Positions 27,301 to 36,371 of a stretch of 64,000 nucleotides of DNA are shown here, one piece after another. The stretch spans positions 186,001 through 250,000 of the forward strand of contig JAPFBR010000003.1 in the NCBI GenBank assembly GCA_035798135.1, in the 5' to 3' direction. How positions within the stretch are numbered: position 1 is the first letter of the stretch; every line of letters begins with the position of its first letter. The stretch is from Sediminicola sp035798135. Lineage in GTDB: Bacteria; Bacteroidota; Bacteroidia; Flavobacteriales; Flavobacteriaceae. The translations under genes were made by a program, and so were the position numbers. Under the pieces are notes generated by a model that did no database searches, was not told the origin of the DNA, and worked only from the letters and a program-made list of their open reading frames with translations.

Positions 27301-30300
27301 GGATAACGCTCAATGCGGGCACCACATCCGTAGGTGGATTTATAGATGGCAATACATAGGTAGTTTGACAACCATTACCGTCAATGGCATAAATGGTAAA
27401 GTCTTGCGGAGCTCCGTTATCGATTATTTCAAATTGATTGCTGCTCTGATAATTACCAAATCCTGTTAAACTGTATTGGTATCCTCCAGTAGCTGTTCCA
27501 GGATCTACTATATTTACAGTTATTATGGTAGAGCTAAATCTGTTGGCACCAACCTCACAAGAAAAATCGGGTGCCGCTGCCGTAATTGAGAACGGTGCAG
27601 GTTCCGTAATATCTACAAGACCAGTTTGAGCCATACAATTTCTTTCCGTTACTACCTCTACTTCGTAACGCCTTGGTGCAAGGTTGGGGAAGGATCCAGA
27701 ATTATTGGAAGCCAATAAGACCCTGGTATCAAAATCGACCAAATTGTAGGTGATCGGCGTATCCACGTCCGAACCACTTGTCAAAATAACATCTATACTA
27801 CCATTATCATCCCCGGCACAGCTCACATTTAAATCCAAGACAGCACTAATTACAGGTAAGGTTGGGTCGGCCAAGTAAATATTATCCACTAAGAAAAAAC
27901 AATTCCCTGTTCCATCACTAACGATATTATCTGTTACCAATACTTTATAACTCCCTGGTCCAACCCCAGGAAAAACTCCGGCATTTCTATCTCCCACTAT
28001 GGGCGCTCCAAGGTTCGCTCCAGTACCATCCTGTAATTGATATGTGAAATCATCACTTCCCCCATCGGTAACCACGCTTATTGTTCCGTCTAGATTTTCA
28101 CAGGTTGGCATGGAAGTAAAACCACCAGAAGCAGATACAAATTCAAATACCTCAGCAATATCGGTGCTAGTACAACCATTGGCATCAATCACATCTATGG
28201 TATAAAAACCTGGTGTGGTTACAAAAAACGTTGCCGGACTTCCAATCTGAGTGACACCTCCAAGGGTAAATCTAGGAGTATCTACACCTGGTGGCATAGT
28301 AACATCTATCTGGAAAGAAGTCGCCGTATTATCACATTGGTTGATCACGGTAATCCCTGGCGCAGGCAAAGGCGGATCCAATTGTACAATCTGTCCTATC
28401 CCAAAGGAAATACAGCCACTAACATCCCTTATATAAATTTCATAGTTCCCGGCAGGCCTTGAGGCCGTGGTCTGGGTTGAAAAATCGTCTGATAGATCAG
28501 CTGGAGTCGCTGTTCCATCATAATCTGGTGTGAATCCTTGAGGCACATAGGCAAATTCATAAGGGCCTCCCGCTCCCCCAAAACCTTGTACGGTAAACTG
28601 TCCGTCTGCATTACAATTGGCCGGATCGTCCTGTAATATGAATATGGATGGCAGGTTTTGATTGATAGTAATTGGGGCAGCATCCGTACAATTGTCGAAT
28701 AGATCGGTAGCCACTATTTGATAGTTTCCTGGTAGTGTTTCATAGGTATTGGTATATGTCGGTCCAACAAATCCAGGGTCGGAAATTATTACTTGACGTG
28801 CTCCGGTATCCGAATTAACCAGCTCTATAATAATGCCGGGGCCCGTTAAGTTATTCACGGTATAGGAAATCTGTCCGTTCCTATTTACATCACAAAAACC
28901 AGCGGTTGATGTTGCACTTACGTCCAAGGTAGTGGGTCCTTCAATAGGATCAATAACATCCAAATAGGTACAACCTGTTCCTAAATCCGATACTTCAACT
29001 GTATATGAAACCCCATATTGCAATCCGTCAAAAGTGTGTCTCCTTGGTCCAGGGTCCGGTGTTTCAAAGGTATTGGCAGGTACTTCTACCAAGCGGATTT
29101 CAAAGGGACCAGTACCTCCAACAATGTCAACAGTTTGGGAAAAACCTGTGGCACTACATACCAATGACCCAACAGGTACAGGCACCACATCTACTGTTGT
29201 TTGAATAACAGTTACATTATCTATATCCCTACAGCCATATCTATCTACCGTAATCACAGTATAATTTCCTGGAATAACATTGGTAAATGTCTCCGACGTA
29301 CTTGCTGTAGGCCCAATTCTATCCAATTCAAGACCAAATTGATCTTGAAGGATGTAGGTAAAATCGGCAACGCCGTTCGTTACCCCTGTTATTTGTATAC
29401 TGCCCTCAACCGCACCTAGACTACAGGTGGCGTCTACTGGCACTACTGTGGCATCTGGAGGAGGAGTTCCATCAGTTGGAATGGTTATCGTTTTTCCTAT
29501 GGTCTCACATCCTCTTGAATCTCTTACAATATAATTATAGGTTACTGCTGCAGTTAAATTGGAGTAAGTAGTTTGGGAAGTAAAAGGTCCTCCGTCAAAA
29601 CTTACCACATAGGGCGGCACCCCAATAGTAGCATCAGGTGTTATGGTTGCGATACCATTGTTTGCCTGTCCACAACTGGCTGGGGTTGCCGTGGCGGTGG
29701 CTTCAATCGCCAAAGGCGGTTCTAGTACCAATGGGTTGGACTCAGCGATACATCCTTCATTATCTGTTATCCTGAATATATAGGTTCCACTTGCGTTGGT
29801 ATTGTAAAGGAAAACATTGGAAACCAAGGGCGAAGGTGGACTTGTAGTTACGGTAACACCGTCATCGTAAATTACTTCATATTGTTTTGGACCTGCACCC
29901 ACTACATATCCATTAGTTGCTTCTACACGAATGCTTCCATCTGCCCCACCACAAGGAATATCCGCAGCAATGGTGGTAGAAACCCTTAACTGGGGGTTAA
30001 TGGTTACATTCAACTGATCCGAACAGTTATTGGCATCGAATACCTCAACTGAATAATTACCTGGCGTAAGTCCGGCAAAGGTGGCACTGGCCTGTAAGGC
30101 ACCACCATTGATTCGATATTGATATCCAGGGGTTCCTCCGGCAGCATTTACAACCACTGTAGCTCCAGTACTTGGAACATAACAATATTCTGTGGCTGCA
30201 TCTAGACTTATGGTAGGTGATGACAGCGGTGTCAATGTAAAACTAAAAGTAGCGATACAACCTTCTGCATCCGTAACACTTAAATTATATGTGCCTGGGG

Positions 30301-32872
30301 TTGATAAATTTCCAAATGTCCTATTGGTTCTAGGACCAACAATAGGTGCACCTCCAGGATATACCAAGGTATATTTATAGTTTCCCCAGCCCCCTGTTGC
30401 GTTGCCCACTACTCTACCAATATTACTGTTCTGACAGTTCATGGCCGTTACCGTTCCACCCAAAGCGATGGGTGTTGCAGGTTCAGAGATAGTAAATGAT
30501 GTGGCATCGGTACAACCTGTATCAACATCTGTTACATTGATTACGTAGACCCCGGCACTAGAGGGTGGCAATACTACCTCCCCGGCACTTTGAGGAGCAC
30601 TTTCCACTCCACCATTAATATTATAGGTATAATTATTGGCAAAACCATCCACTAAATAGGTGCCTGTACCATCTGATCCTCCTGAACAAACTTTGGTATC
30701 CCCTCCCGCCTTGACTCTAGCCCTGATCGAGCTGATATTGGCCGGGGTATAACTGCTTGTATAGGTACATCCATTAATATCTGTTACCCTAAACTGGTAT
30801 GCAGTAGAGGTATTTAAAGCAATAAATGTATTACTGCCGCCATTGTCCACAATAGGAGCTGGACTTATTATTTCGTATTTGGCTATAGCAAAACCACTGG
30901 TAGCAGTCAATTGCACGTCTGCCGTTCCTGCACCACAATTTACATTACTCTGGGCAAAAGCTATCCCAGTTGGTGGTGCTGTATCTGATATGGTTATTGG
31001 TGGTAATTGTAGGCGACATCCTCCAGAATCCCTTATAATAGGAATATAGGTGCCTGGAGCAAGATTATTATAAAGGGTTTGCGTAGTAAAGTTTGTTGGT
31101 GCGTCCCCTGAAATACTAAAGACATATCCACTTCCAGATCCTCCTGAAAAAGGGCCTTGAAATTCTATAGATCCCCCAATAGTGCCACCGGCGCCATCAC
31201 AGGTCCTGTTTGCCAATTTCACTGCTGTACCATTAATAGCACCGGTAGTAGTAACCGTTACTGTATTTGGTAAAGTCAAAATACAGTCAAAGCCACCTTG
31301 TTGGTAACGCACTTGTAAATTGTTATAAGTACCTGCGGGCACCGATAATTGGGTATTGGTGCTCCATGAATCGGCAGGGGTAGCCCTAAATGATAGATTA
31401 TATCCTTTGCCATCAACGACATTAAAATTTATTTTGGCGCCACCATTGCTACAGGTTCCATTCACTCCACTGGCCGTAATATCTGGGGGAGTTAACACCT
31501 CAACATCTGCTGAAGCGGTAATGGTACAGCCATTACTATCTGTAATATAGAAATCATAGGAACCAGGAGAGGTAACCGTATAAATTGTAGAGCCAGTATA
31601 AGACGGACTTACCGTTGCACCTCCATTTACCGTAAAGGTATAAGGAGCTGTTCCTCCAGAGGTTCTTACGGTTATATCTACACTTGCCACACTACATCCA
31701 AAACTGTTGTTCACCTCAGTGGAGGCGCTCAATGCTACAATACCACTCCCTATAATAATAGGATTACCATTGATATCGAAACTCTCTGTTGGCGGCGGAA
31801 TGCCATTTGCTGGATCTCCTTTACATTGTTGGGTCTCTACCCTAACGCTATACGTACCAAAACCAACGGCACTAAAAACATAGCTGCTCGCTGCAATAAA
31901 GGAAGTAAACTCCTGCGGTACTCCATTGGAATCCAATAAGGTGTATTTAAAAGGACCGGGGACATTATTGGCAACAACGGTAATACTACCGGTATCTCCA
32001 CTACACTGTGCATCAACAAAAGTAACATCAATATCCATATCCCTTTGTTCAATTACAATGGGCTCATAAGGATATTCACAGGTATTGGAAGTATTTTGAA
32101 GTCTTGTTTTAACTACATAGGTACCTGGCAATAAGTTGTCAAATATTGGTCCTTGATAAGGCCCAAAACCGCTACCACTATTAATGCTGTATTCATAAGC
32201 ACTGGATAAGTTGGTAATTTGGATTCTACCCGGTGCCCCACATATAAAGTTACGTTTTACAAAGGTTTGGGTAATGGTACTCTTTTTAACCTTGAAATAA
32301 TAATATGGACCAGAGCCGTTCACGCGCACCCTAAATCCACCTCCTGTAGAAGAATTGATGGTACTGGCATCTATATTAAAATTTGAGCTGGAACTTACCA
32401 CACTCCAACAACTTGCCGTAGTATTGGCACATTCACTGTTCACATCAAAAATACAGCTACCACTAGGGTTAAATTTTTCCCATTGATAGCTGCTATAGGC
32501 GGCCTGTAAGGTCACTACCCTATCGTCGAAATCACCACAAAGGTTGTACCGGACCATAGTACTACCGTCATTACTACAACTTACGGTTTCATCACCGTTG
32601 GTTATGATGGTTGAGAACATGGCCGTACTTGCGAATGTTCCTTCATTGGAACTGTTCACTGTAGTCGGATTTATAGATGTTGTTAATAAATCGGAATTGG
32701 CAACTTTTTCTTCTTCTATAGAAGCTGAATCGTCATGATCTGAATTATAGACAGGGAGAATATCGGTAATAAGATGATGAACTTTGAAATTTGCCAATGC
32801 TGAAGTACACACAACCGATAACGCAATCAGCAATATGGCATATAGTAGATGCCTTGGTTTTCTTGGAAGCAT
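24359..32872 (-). CDS. Giant SprB-like cell-surface adhesin with type B T9SS C-terminal domain
   Basis: A 2,837-residue exported protein. It has a signal peptide (about 1-28). The body consists of many successive beta-sandwich modules of roughly 75-110 residues, each with a Cys near the start and a short Gly/Thr-rich core. Several match SprB repeats (for example VSCNGLSDGSIAIEVQSGG and LDAGTYEILILDEKGCS). The final 85-90 residues are a gliding-motility-associated type B C-terminal domain (PNFFTPDGDNMNEVWAPGN, VKIYDRYGRVV, GWDGRYEGNEVPTGDYWYVV). Such proteins are secreted by T9SS and held at the surface through PorP/SprF-type partners; SprB itself drives gliding. No sprF-like gene lies next to it: its 3' side is a terminator and tRNA genes. 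Exact repeat number and substrate are not resolved here. Confidence 0.93.
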   Translation of the reverse strand: MLPRKPRHLLYAILLIALSVVCTSALANFKVHHLITDILPVYNSDHDDSASIEEEKVANSDLLTTSINPTTVNSSNEGTFASTAMFSTIITNGDETVSCSNDGSTMVRYNLCGDFDDRVVTLQAAYSSYQWEKFNPSGSCIFDVNSECANTTASCWSVVSSSSNFNIDASTINSSTGGGFRVRVNGSGPYYYFKVKKSTITQTFVKRNFICGAPGRIQITNLSSAYEYSINSGSGFGPYQGPIFDNLLPGTYVVKTRLQNTSNTCEYPYEPIVIEQRDMDIDVTFVDAQCSGDTGSITVVANNVPGPFKYTLLDSNGVPQEFTSFIAASSYVFSAVGFGTYSVRVETQQCKGDPANGIPPPTESFDINGNPIIIGSGIVALSASTEVNNSFGCSVASVDITVRTSGGTAPYTFTVNGGATVSPSYTGSTIYTVTSPGSYDFYITDSNGCTITASADVEVLTPPDITASGVNGTCSNGGAKINFNVVDGKGYNLSFRATPADSWSTNTQLSVPAGTYNNLQVRYQQGGFDCILTLPNTVTVTTTGAINGTAVKLANRTCDGAGGTIGGSIEFQGPFSGGSGSGYVFSISGDAPTNFTTQTLYNNLAPGTYIPIIRDSGGCRLQLPPITISDTAPPTGIAFAQSNVNCGAGTADVQLTATSGFAIAKYEIISPAPIVDNGGSNTFIALNTSTAYQFRVTDINGCTYTSSYTPANISSIRARVKAGGDTKVCSGGSDGTGTYLVDGFANNYTYNINGGVESAPQSAGEVVLPPSSAGVYVINVTDVDTGCTDATSFTISEPATPIALGGTVTAMNCQNSNIGRVVGNATGGWGNYKYTLVYPGGAPIVGPRTNRTFGNLSTPGTYNLSVTDAEGCIATFSFTLTPLSSPTISLDAATEYCYVPSTGATVVVNAAGGTPGYQYRINGGALQASATFAGLTPGNYSVEVFDANNCSDQLNVTINPQLRVSTTIAADIPCGGADGSIRVEATNGYVVGAGPKQYEVIYDDGVTVTTSPPSPLVSNVFLYNTNASGTYIFRITDNEGCIAESNPLVLEPPLAIEATATATPASCGQANNGIATITPDATIGVPPYVVSFDGGPFTSQTTYSNLTAAVTYNYIVRDSRGCETIGKTITIPTDGTPPPDATVVPVDATCSLGAVEGSIQITGVTNGVADFTYILQDQFGLELDRIGPTASTSETFTNVIPGNYTVITVDRYGCRDIDNVTVIQTTVDVVPVPVGSLVCSATGFSQTVDIVGGTGPFEIRLVEVPANTFETPDPGPRRHTFDGLQYGVSYTVEVSDLGTGCTYLDVIDPIEGPTTLDVSATSTAGFCDVNRNGQISYTVNNLTGPGIIIELVNSDTGARQVIISDPGFVGPTYTNTYETLPGNYQIVATDLFDNCTDAAPITINQNLPSIFILQDDPANCNADGQFTVQGFGGAGGPYEFAYVPQGFTPDYDGTATPADLSDDFSTQTTASRPAGNYEIYIRDVSGCISFGIGQIVQLDPPLPAPGITVINQCDNTATSFQIDVTMPPGVDTPRFTLGGVTQIGSPATFFVTTPGFYTIDVIDANGCTSTDIAEVFEFVSASGGFTSMPTCENLDGTISVVTDGGSDDFTYQLQDGTGANLGAPIVGDRNAGVFPGVGPGSYKVLVTDNIVSDGTGNCFFLVDNIYLADPTLPVISAVLDLNVSCAGDDNGSIDVILTSGSDVDTPITYNLVDFDTRVLLASNNSGSFPNLAPRRYEVEVVTERNCMAQTGLVDITEPAPFSITAAAPDFSCEVGANRFSSTIITVNIVDPGTATGGYQYSLTGFGNYQSSNQFEIIDNGAPQDFTIYAIDGNGCQTTYVLPSINPPTDVVPALSVIRDLDCRDPEQVRIDVVGTTSFTVTTNSIIPVAPVVVVGNNFALINLPATGDYLFEITDNIGGCTYPLPKHTVNEPVAPTVVISEAKPIQCFGVDDGEMAITVTNYSGNYTYNVYSSLDLTASISLATGSFHTSNNPETITGLPGGNFYVVVTSDDLPYCSGNSNVATIRSPNGPLTLTALELGNVSCDDNLGKIQVTAQGGWDIAPYDFSLAIEGPAGSGTFVTIVAPGPNNEFENLSSGNYRITVTDIQGCEVTIDIQLSPIAPIIAGIREPQALVCPGGNNAVLEAFDTTTGTILTALAGASGGVPGAGYKYRLLYLGSNDNMDIVSTSGLQDLPTFVGLSGGYISSGWYAIEISSGFACIGVTVPYFVNPPPPIDPKLVQVQAPGCGGQGQIRLSVENPEVGYVYEYRAFNALPTDPYMVMAGTSELITVGPGFYQYDIRKKDVTGLNVCNSVRSQGITLVNAENVDLVMNLPDDISCASELDGRIESFAAGGVGNYQFQLWVGDPGDPFAPNASATLFRPTQNDGTFEGLPAGNDYYVSVISGVTCGDVKGPIVILRPEPIQFTAIPVGVSCNGLSDGSIAIEVQSGGVGLLQFAISPNFNDFFSEPTTPGQFVFDDLDAGTYEILILDEKGCSEKQTLVIIEPALLSVSSIETPETCINAMDGSAQLTITGGTPFVDLVTLQTYYETSLNSSDPANFVRNDALFFDNLVGGETYVAFVRDARGCETNVVMPIIIGVDLTATAIPEYGCEGIFPNSTVTVEMQDPRVLSRLLFSLDVDDITLADTTYTFGDLPPGDHIVYLYHENGCSTSVAFTIDPYDPLILEAIKTGPNEITAIATGGFGDYEYFFQGQSTGNNNLFTLNMDATVTIRVVDAYGCNVTITIPFDFTGVLEMPNFFTPDGDNMNEVWAPGNRELFPNLVVKIYDRYGRVVAILDQVKGWDGRYEGNEVPTGDYWYVVNANDADKQQYVGHFTLFR

Positions 32873-32989
32873 AGGTTAAGTTTTTAAGAATATATTCGAT
32901 TTGGGATCTTGAATATTCTTTAGTGTAATTCTTTTTACTTATAAAATCTATTTATCTTTAAGCATTAATTCTATTCCTTTCTATTATTA

Positions 32990-33005
32990 ATCTTAACGTT
33001 AAGAT
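32990..33005. promoter_or_regulatory. 16-bp perfect palindrome abutting a start codon
   Basis: ATCTTAACGTTAAGAT is a perfect palindrome ending at the base before the ATG of the sugar dehydrogenase gene. Its place suggests an operator or an mRNA hairpin that hides the ribosome site; which of these applies cannot be told from sequence. It lies in the 133-base gap shared with the divergent adhesin gene, where I see no clear promoter box. Confidence 0.5.
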
Positions 33006-34127
33006 ATGAAAATTAGTATCGTACTTCTCTATTTATTCGTTGTAATGACAACCTTTTCCTGTGGACAGGAACCTGAAAACAAGGCCAAAACTGCAGAAAA
33101 TATAGCCTTTACCGTTGAAACGGTCGTAGACGGGATTTCCATCCCTTGGGGCATGGTAATGCTCCCGGATGGTGCTTTTTTAATCACCGATAAGTCTGGA
33201 GAATTGATCCATTTTAAGGATGGCAAAAAGACAAGTATAGAAAATGTTCCTGAGGTTTATGTACGGGGACAAGGAGGACTATTGGACATAGAATTGCATC
33301 CCAATTATGAAGAAAATGGATGGATCTATATCTCCTATGCTTCCTCTGAAGGAGAGGATAAAGGTGGACATACCGCCGTAATGAGGGCGAGATTGAAAGA
33401 TTTTAAATTGATGGACAACGAATTATTGTACAAAGCCTCTCCCAATACCACTGCAGGACAGCATTTTGGTTCCCGTTTGGAGTTTGATAATGATGGCTAT
33501 TTATTCTTTTCCATCGGAGAACGTGGGGATAGGGACGTTAACCCACAAGATATTAAAAGGGATGGTGGGAAAATCTATAGGATTAAGGATGATGGCAGCA
33601 TTCCGTCAGACAATCCATTTGTAAATGAAGTAGGAGCTAAAAAAGCCATCTACAGTTACGGTCATAGAAATCCACAAGGCTTGATAAAACACCCTGAAAC
33701 AGGTGCCATATGGGATCACGAACATGGTCCAAGAGGCGGGGATGAAATCAACATCATCCAAAAGGGCAAAAACTACGGTTGGCCGGTGATAACGTACGGC
33801 ATCAACTATAGTGGCACCTCAATTACAGATAAAACCGAAATGGAAGGAATGGAGCAACCTATCCATTACTGGGTACCCTCTATTGCTCCCAGTGGAATGG
33901 TGATGGTCACCTCTGATAAATATCCAAATTGGAAAGGTAATTTATTGGTTGGCTCCCTAGTATTTCAATACTTGGAAAGGTTGGCCATGGAAGGGGAAAA
34001 AGTTGTCTATCGTGAAAAGCTTTTGGAGGATATCGGAAGAGTAAGAAGTGTATATCAAGCCCCAGACGGATTCATCTACATAGGAGTTGAAGGTAAGGGA
34101 ATTTTGAAACTGGTTCCCAGCGAATAG
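33006..34127 (+). CDS. PQQ-type soluble aldose sugar dehydrogenase (GSDH family), lipoprotein
   Basis: A 373-residue lipoprotein (lipobox TTFSC, Cys19). The rest is a six-bladed beta-propeller of the glucose/sorbosone dehydrogenase family: IPWGMVMLPDGAFLITDKSG, QGGLLDIELHPNY, AGQHFGSRLEFDNDGYLFFS, YSYGHRNPQGLI, WDHEHGPRGGDEIN and KNYGWPVITYG. The His residues in the QHFGSR and GHRNPQ segments fall where PQQ and catalytic contacts occur in this family. It would oxidise aldoses at the envelope. A c-type cytochrome gene 84 bases downstream is a natural electron acceptor. No PQQ biosynthesis gene is in the window. Confidence 0.92.
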   Translation: MKISIVLLYLFVVMTTFSCGQEPENKAKTAENIAFTVETVVDGISIPWGMVMLPDGAFLITDKSGELIHFKDGKKTSIENVPEVYVRGQGGLLDIELHPNYEENGWIYISYASSEGEDKGGHTAVMRARLKDFKLMDNELLYKASPNTTAGQHFGSRLEFDNDGYLFFSIGERGDRDVNPQDIKRDGGKIYRIKDDGSIPSDNPFVNEVGAKKAIYSYGHRNPQGLIKHPETGAIWDHEHGPRGGDEINIIQKGKNYGWPVITYGINYSGTSITDKTEMEGMEQPIHYWVPSIAPSGMVMVTSDKYPNWKGNLLVGSLVFQYLERLAMEGEKVVYREKLLEDIGRVRSVYQAPDGFIYIGVEGKGILKLVPSE

Positions 34128-34211
34128 ATTCAACAATATATCCTATTACATGCCCTATAACAGGCCAACCGAATGCCCTCAGAATTTTAGACAAATAAAA
34201 AAGTTTTAAGA

Positions 34212-34616
34212 ATGAAAGTTTTACTAGTTATTTATATTTCCATTGTGCTGTTATTGGCCAATACCTTATTTCAGGACAATAAGCTAAAAGAGAGCATGAA
34301 GCGTGGGAGCGAGATCTATGCCGATTTCTGTGTTACCTGTCATTTGACAAAAGGAGAAGGAGTTCCATTTACCTTTCCTCCCTTAGCCAAATCGGATTAT
34401 TTGATGAACAATAGAAAGGAAAGTATCCGAGGGATCAAATATGGACAAAGGGGTGAAATTGTGGTCAATGGAAAAACATACAACAACACCATGATGCCGA
34501 TGGGCCTTACCGATGATGAGGTGGCCGATGTGATGAATTTCATCACCAATTCCTGGGGCAATAAGAATGATAAAATGGTTACCGAAGAAGAGGTTGCCGC
34601 TATCGGTAAAAGGTAG
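34212..34616 (+). CDS. Class I c-type cytochrome
   Basis: A 134-residue protein with an N-terminal hydrophobic segment (about 3-19) for export or anchoring. The haem motif is CVTCH (Cys40, Cys43, His44), and NNTMMPMG (about 91-98) supplies the axial Met. It follows the PQQ-type dehydrogenase on the same strand and probably takes electrons from it. The stop is two bases from that of the convergent murQ gene. Confidence 0.93.
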   Translation: MKVLLVIYISIVLLLANTLFQDNKLKESMKRGSEIYADFCVTCHLTKGEGVPFTFPPLAKSDYLMNNRKESIRGIKYGQRGEIVVNGKTYNNTMMPMGLTDDEVADVMNFITNSWGNKNDKMVTEEEVAAIGKR

Positions 34617-34618
34617 TC

Positions 34619-35434
34619 CTATTTTTGATATTCGTCTATAGCCTTTTTTACGGAGCCATGCAATTGCAATAACCGTTCTGCATCGTCATAAGGGATTTCT
34701 AAAGCTTCCACCAGATAACGGGTACCACGATCTACCAGTTTCTTGTTGCTGAGTTGCATGTTCACCATTTTGTTGCCCTTTACCCTACCAATTTTAATCA
34801 TTAGGGCGGTGGAGATCATATTGAGTACCAATTTCTGTGATGTGCCACTTTTCATTCTCGTGCTTCCGGTGACAAATTCGGGTCCCACATTGATGGCTAC
34901 AGGTATTTCCACGGCAGCGGTCAATGGCGATCCAGGATTATTTGTGATACAGCCCGTAAGCATTCCATTATTCATTGCAGCTGAGACTCCCCCTAATACA
35001 TAAGGTGTTGTCCCCGAAGCGGCGATACCAATTACGGTATCATTTATAGTGGGTTTATAAGCTTCCAAATCTTTCCAAGCCTGTTGGGTATCATCTTCAG
35101 CGCCTTCCACGGCCTTTCTAATAGCACTGTCTCCCCCTGCAATAATCCCGATCACCTTATCATGTGGCATTCCAAAAGTTGGAGGAATTTCAGATGCATC
35201 CAATATCCCCAACCGGCCGCTGGTACCAGCTCCAATGTAGAACAGTCTCCCCCCTTTTTCGAAGCGAAGGGTCATTGCATCCACAAGTTTTGTGATCTGG
35301 GGAATAATCATCTTTACAGCTGCTGCCACCTTTTTATCCTCAGCATTCATACTTTCCAAAATGGACTTGGTCTCCATCTTTTCCAGACCATCATAGTGTG
35401 AGGATTCCTCTGTAATTTTGTTGTATTTGGACAT
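34619..35434 (-). CDS. murQ: N-acetylmuramic acid 6-phosphate etherase
   Basis: A cytoplasmic enzyme that cleaves the lactyl ether of MurNAc-6-phosphate to give GlcNAc-6-phosphate and D-lactate in peptidoglycan recycling. The 271-residue SIS-fold protein has family signatures GGRLFYIGAGTSGRLGILDA followed by SEIPPTFG, and EFVTGSTRMKSGTSQKLVLN. It starts two bases after the DeoR-type regulator gene, so the two form a leftward operon. The partner kinase gene anmK and nagZ are across the locus on the other strand. Confidence 0.96.
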   Translation of the reverse strand: MSKYNKITEESSHYDGLEKMETKSILESMNAEDKKVAAAVKMIIPQITKLVDAMTLRFEKGGRLFYIGAGTSGRLGILDASEIPPTFGMPHDKVIGIIAGGDSAIRKAVEGAEDDTQQAWKDLEAYKPTINDTVIGIAASGTTPYVLGGVSAAMNNGMLTGCITNNPGSPLTAAVEIPVAINVGPEFVTGSTRMKSGTSQKLVLNMISTALMIKIGRVKGNKMVNMQLSNKKLVDRGTRYLVEALEIPYDDAERLLQLHGSVKKAIDEYQK

Positions 35435-35436
35435 GG

Positions 35437-36186
35437 TTATAGCAAATGGATATCGTGGTTTCTAAAAGAGTCTAATTGTTTGTCTACTGGACTTAACTCC
35501 GTAATCATAATGTTTACTGAATTTATATCGCAGGTTTTATATCTGTGCTGGGAGTTCAATTTCTCCGAGATGCACAAAAGTACCGATTTTTTCGAAGCGT
35601 CCATGACCGCCTTTTTTACTTGGACAATATCCCAATCGAACTCGGTGAGTCCAAAGGAAGGATCCACATAACCAGTCCCTATGAAACCATAGTCCACTTT
35701 TATTTGGGAAAGATTGTACACCGTACTCGCTCCTATTGCCATTTGGGCATCTTTGGAAAGTTGCCCTCCCACAAATATTACTTCTATATTATCTTTATTC
35801 AATAATTCTAGGGCAACGGGCAAACTATGGGTAAAACAGGTAAGCTGCATTTTGGAAGGAATGGCCCTTGCCAATTCCAAACACGTTGTACCCCCATCTA
35901 TAAATACCACACTTCCCTCCTTTAAAAGTCCAACTGCCTTTTCAGCGATCAATGTCTTTTCGGCCAGAGCATAGGTGTTGTCATTTTTTGGGGTATAGTT
36001 GGTAAAGCCCAAGGCGATGGCACCTCCATGAACCTTTTTAAGCTTTCCTTCAGCATCCAATTCCTTCACGTCCCTGCGCACCGTGTCAATGGATACATTA
36101 AGGTTTTCAGCAATATCGGTCAATAGCACCCTATTGTGCAAGACTACTTCGTTCATTATAGTTCTTTGGCGTTCTTCCTTTAACAA
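35437..36186 (-). CDS. DeoR-family transcriptional regulator
   Basis: A 249-residue regulator. It has an N-terminal DeoR winged helix (about 6-58, LLTDIAENLNVSIDTVRRDV, GKLKKVHGGAIAL) and a C-terminal sugar-phosphate-sensing domain (VFIDGGTTCLELARAIP, VIFVGGQLSKDAQMAIG, YGFIGTGYVD). I keep the TTG at 36186 as start because it places KEERQRTI where DeoR proteins usually begin; the first ATG would cut into the helix-turn-helix. It is co-transcribed with murQ and divergent from nagB, so it very likely controls this amino-sugar locus in response to a phosphorylated amino sugar. Confidence 0.9.
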   Translation of the reverse strand: MLKEERQRTIMNEVVLHNRVLLTDIAENLNVSIDTVRRDVKELDAEGKLKKVHGGAIALGFTNYTPKNDNTYALAEKTLIAEKAVGLLKEGSVVFIDGGTTCLELARAIPSKMQLTCFTHSLPVALELLNKDNIEVIFVGGQLSKDAQMAIGASTVYNLSQIKVDYGFIGTGYVDPSFGLTEFDWDIVQVKKAVMDASKKSVLLCISEKLNSQHRYKTCDINSVNIMITELSPVDKQLDSFRNHDIHLL

Positions 36187-36231
36187 AACTTCCTTCTTTT
36201 ATATAATTTCAGCAAAGATATAGATTTATAT

Positions 36232-36307
36232 TTTATGCGGTTTTTATTCGTTCACAAGACTAATATACATTAATAACGGCAATAAACTGCAATTTAAACG
36301 GCATAAA
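36232..36307. promoter_or_regulatory. Candidate operators for the DeoR-type regulator
   Basis: TTTATGCGGTTT (36232-36243) recurs inverted as AAACGGCATAAA (36296-36307), matching 11 of 12 positions. A looser third copy, AACGGCAATAAA, begins at about 36276. They sit in the divergent gap between the regulator gene and nagB, where an autoregulating DeoR protein would bind. The match is visible; the function is inferred. Confidence 0.55.
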
Positions 36308-36331
36308 AAAGCATAATATAAAATATTTGCG

Positions 36332-36339
36332 TATATTTG
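36332..36339 (+). promoter_or_regulatory. -7 box (TATATTTG) of nagB
   Basis: TATATTTG matches the Bacteroidota -7 consensus and ends 32 bases before the nagB ATG, just downstream of the inverted AAACGGCATAAA motif. There is no TTG at the usual upstream spacing, which would fit a regulated promoter. Confidence 0.5.
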
Positions 36340-36371
36340 CTGTGATTATGTCCATTTAAAAAACACATTCC

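Noticed and set aside
24377..32738. Many short open frames on both strands inside the giant adhesin gene
   Set aside because: All overlap the 2,837-codon frame, lack family motifs, and run through its repeated modules in other frames.
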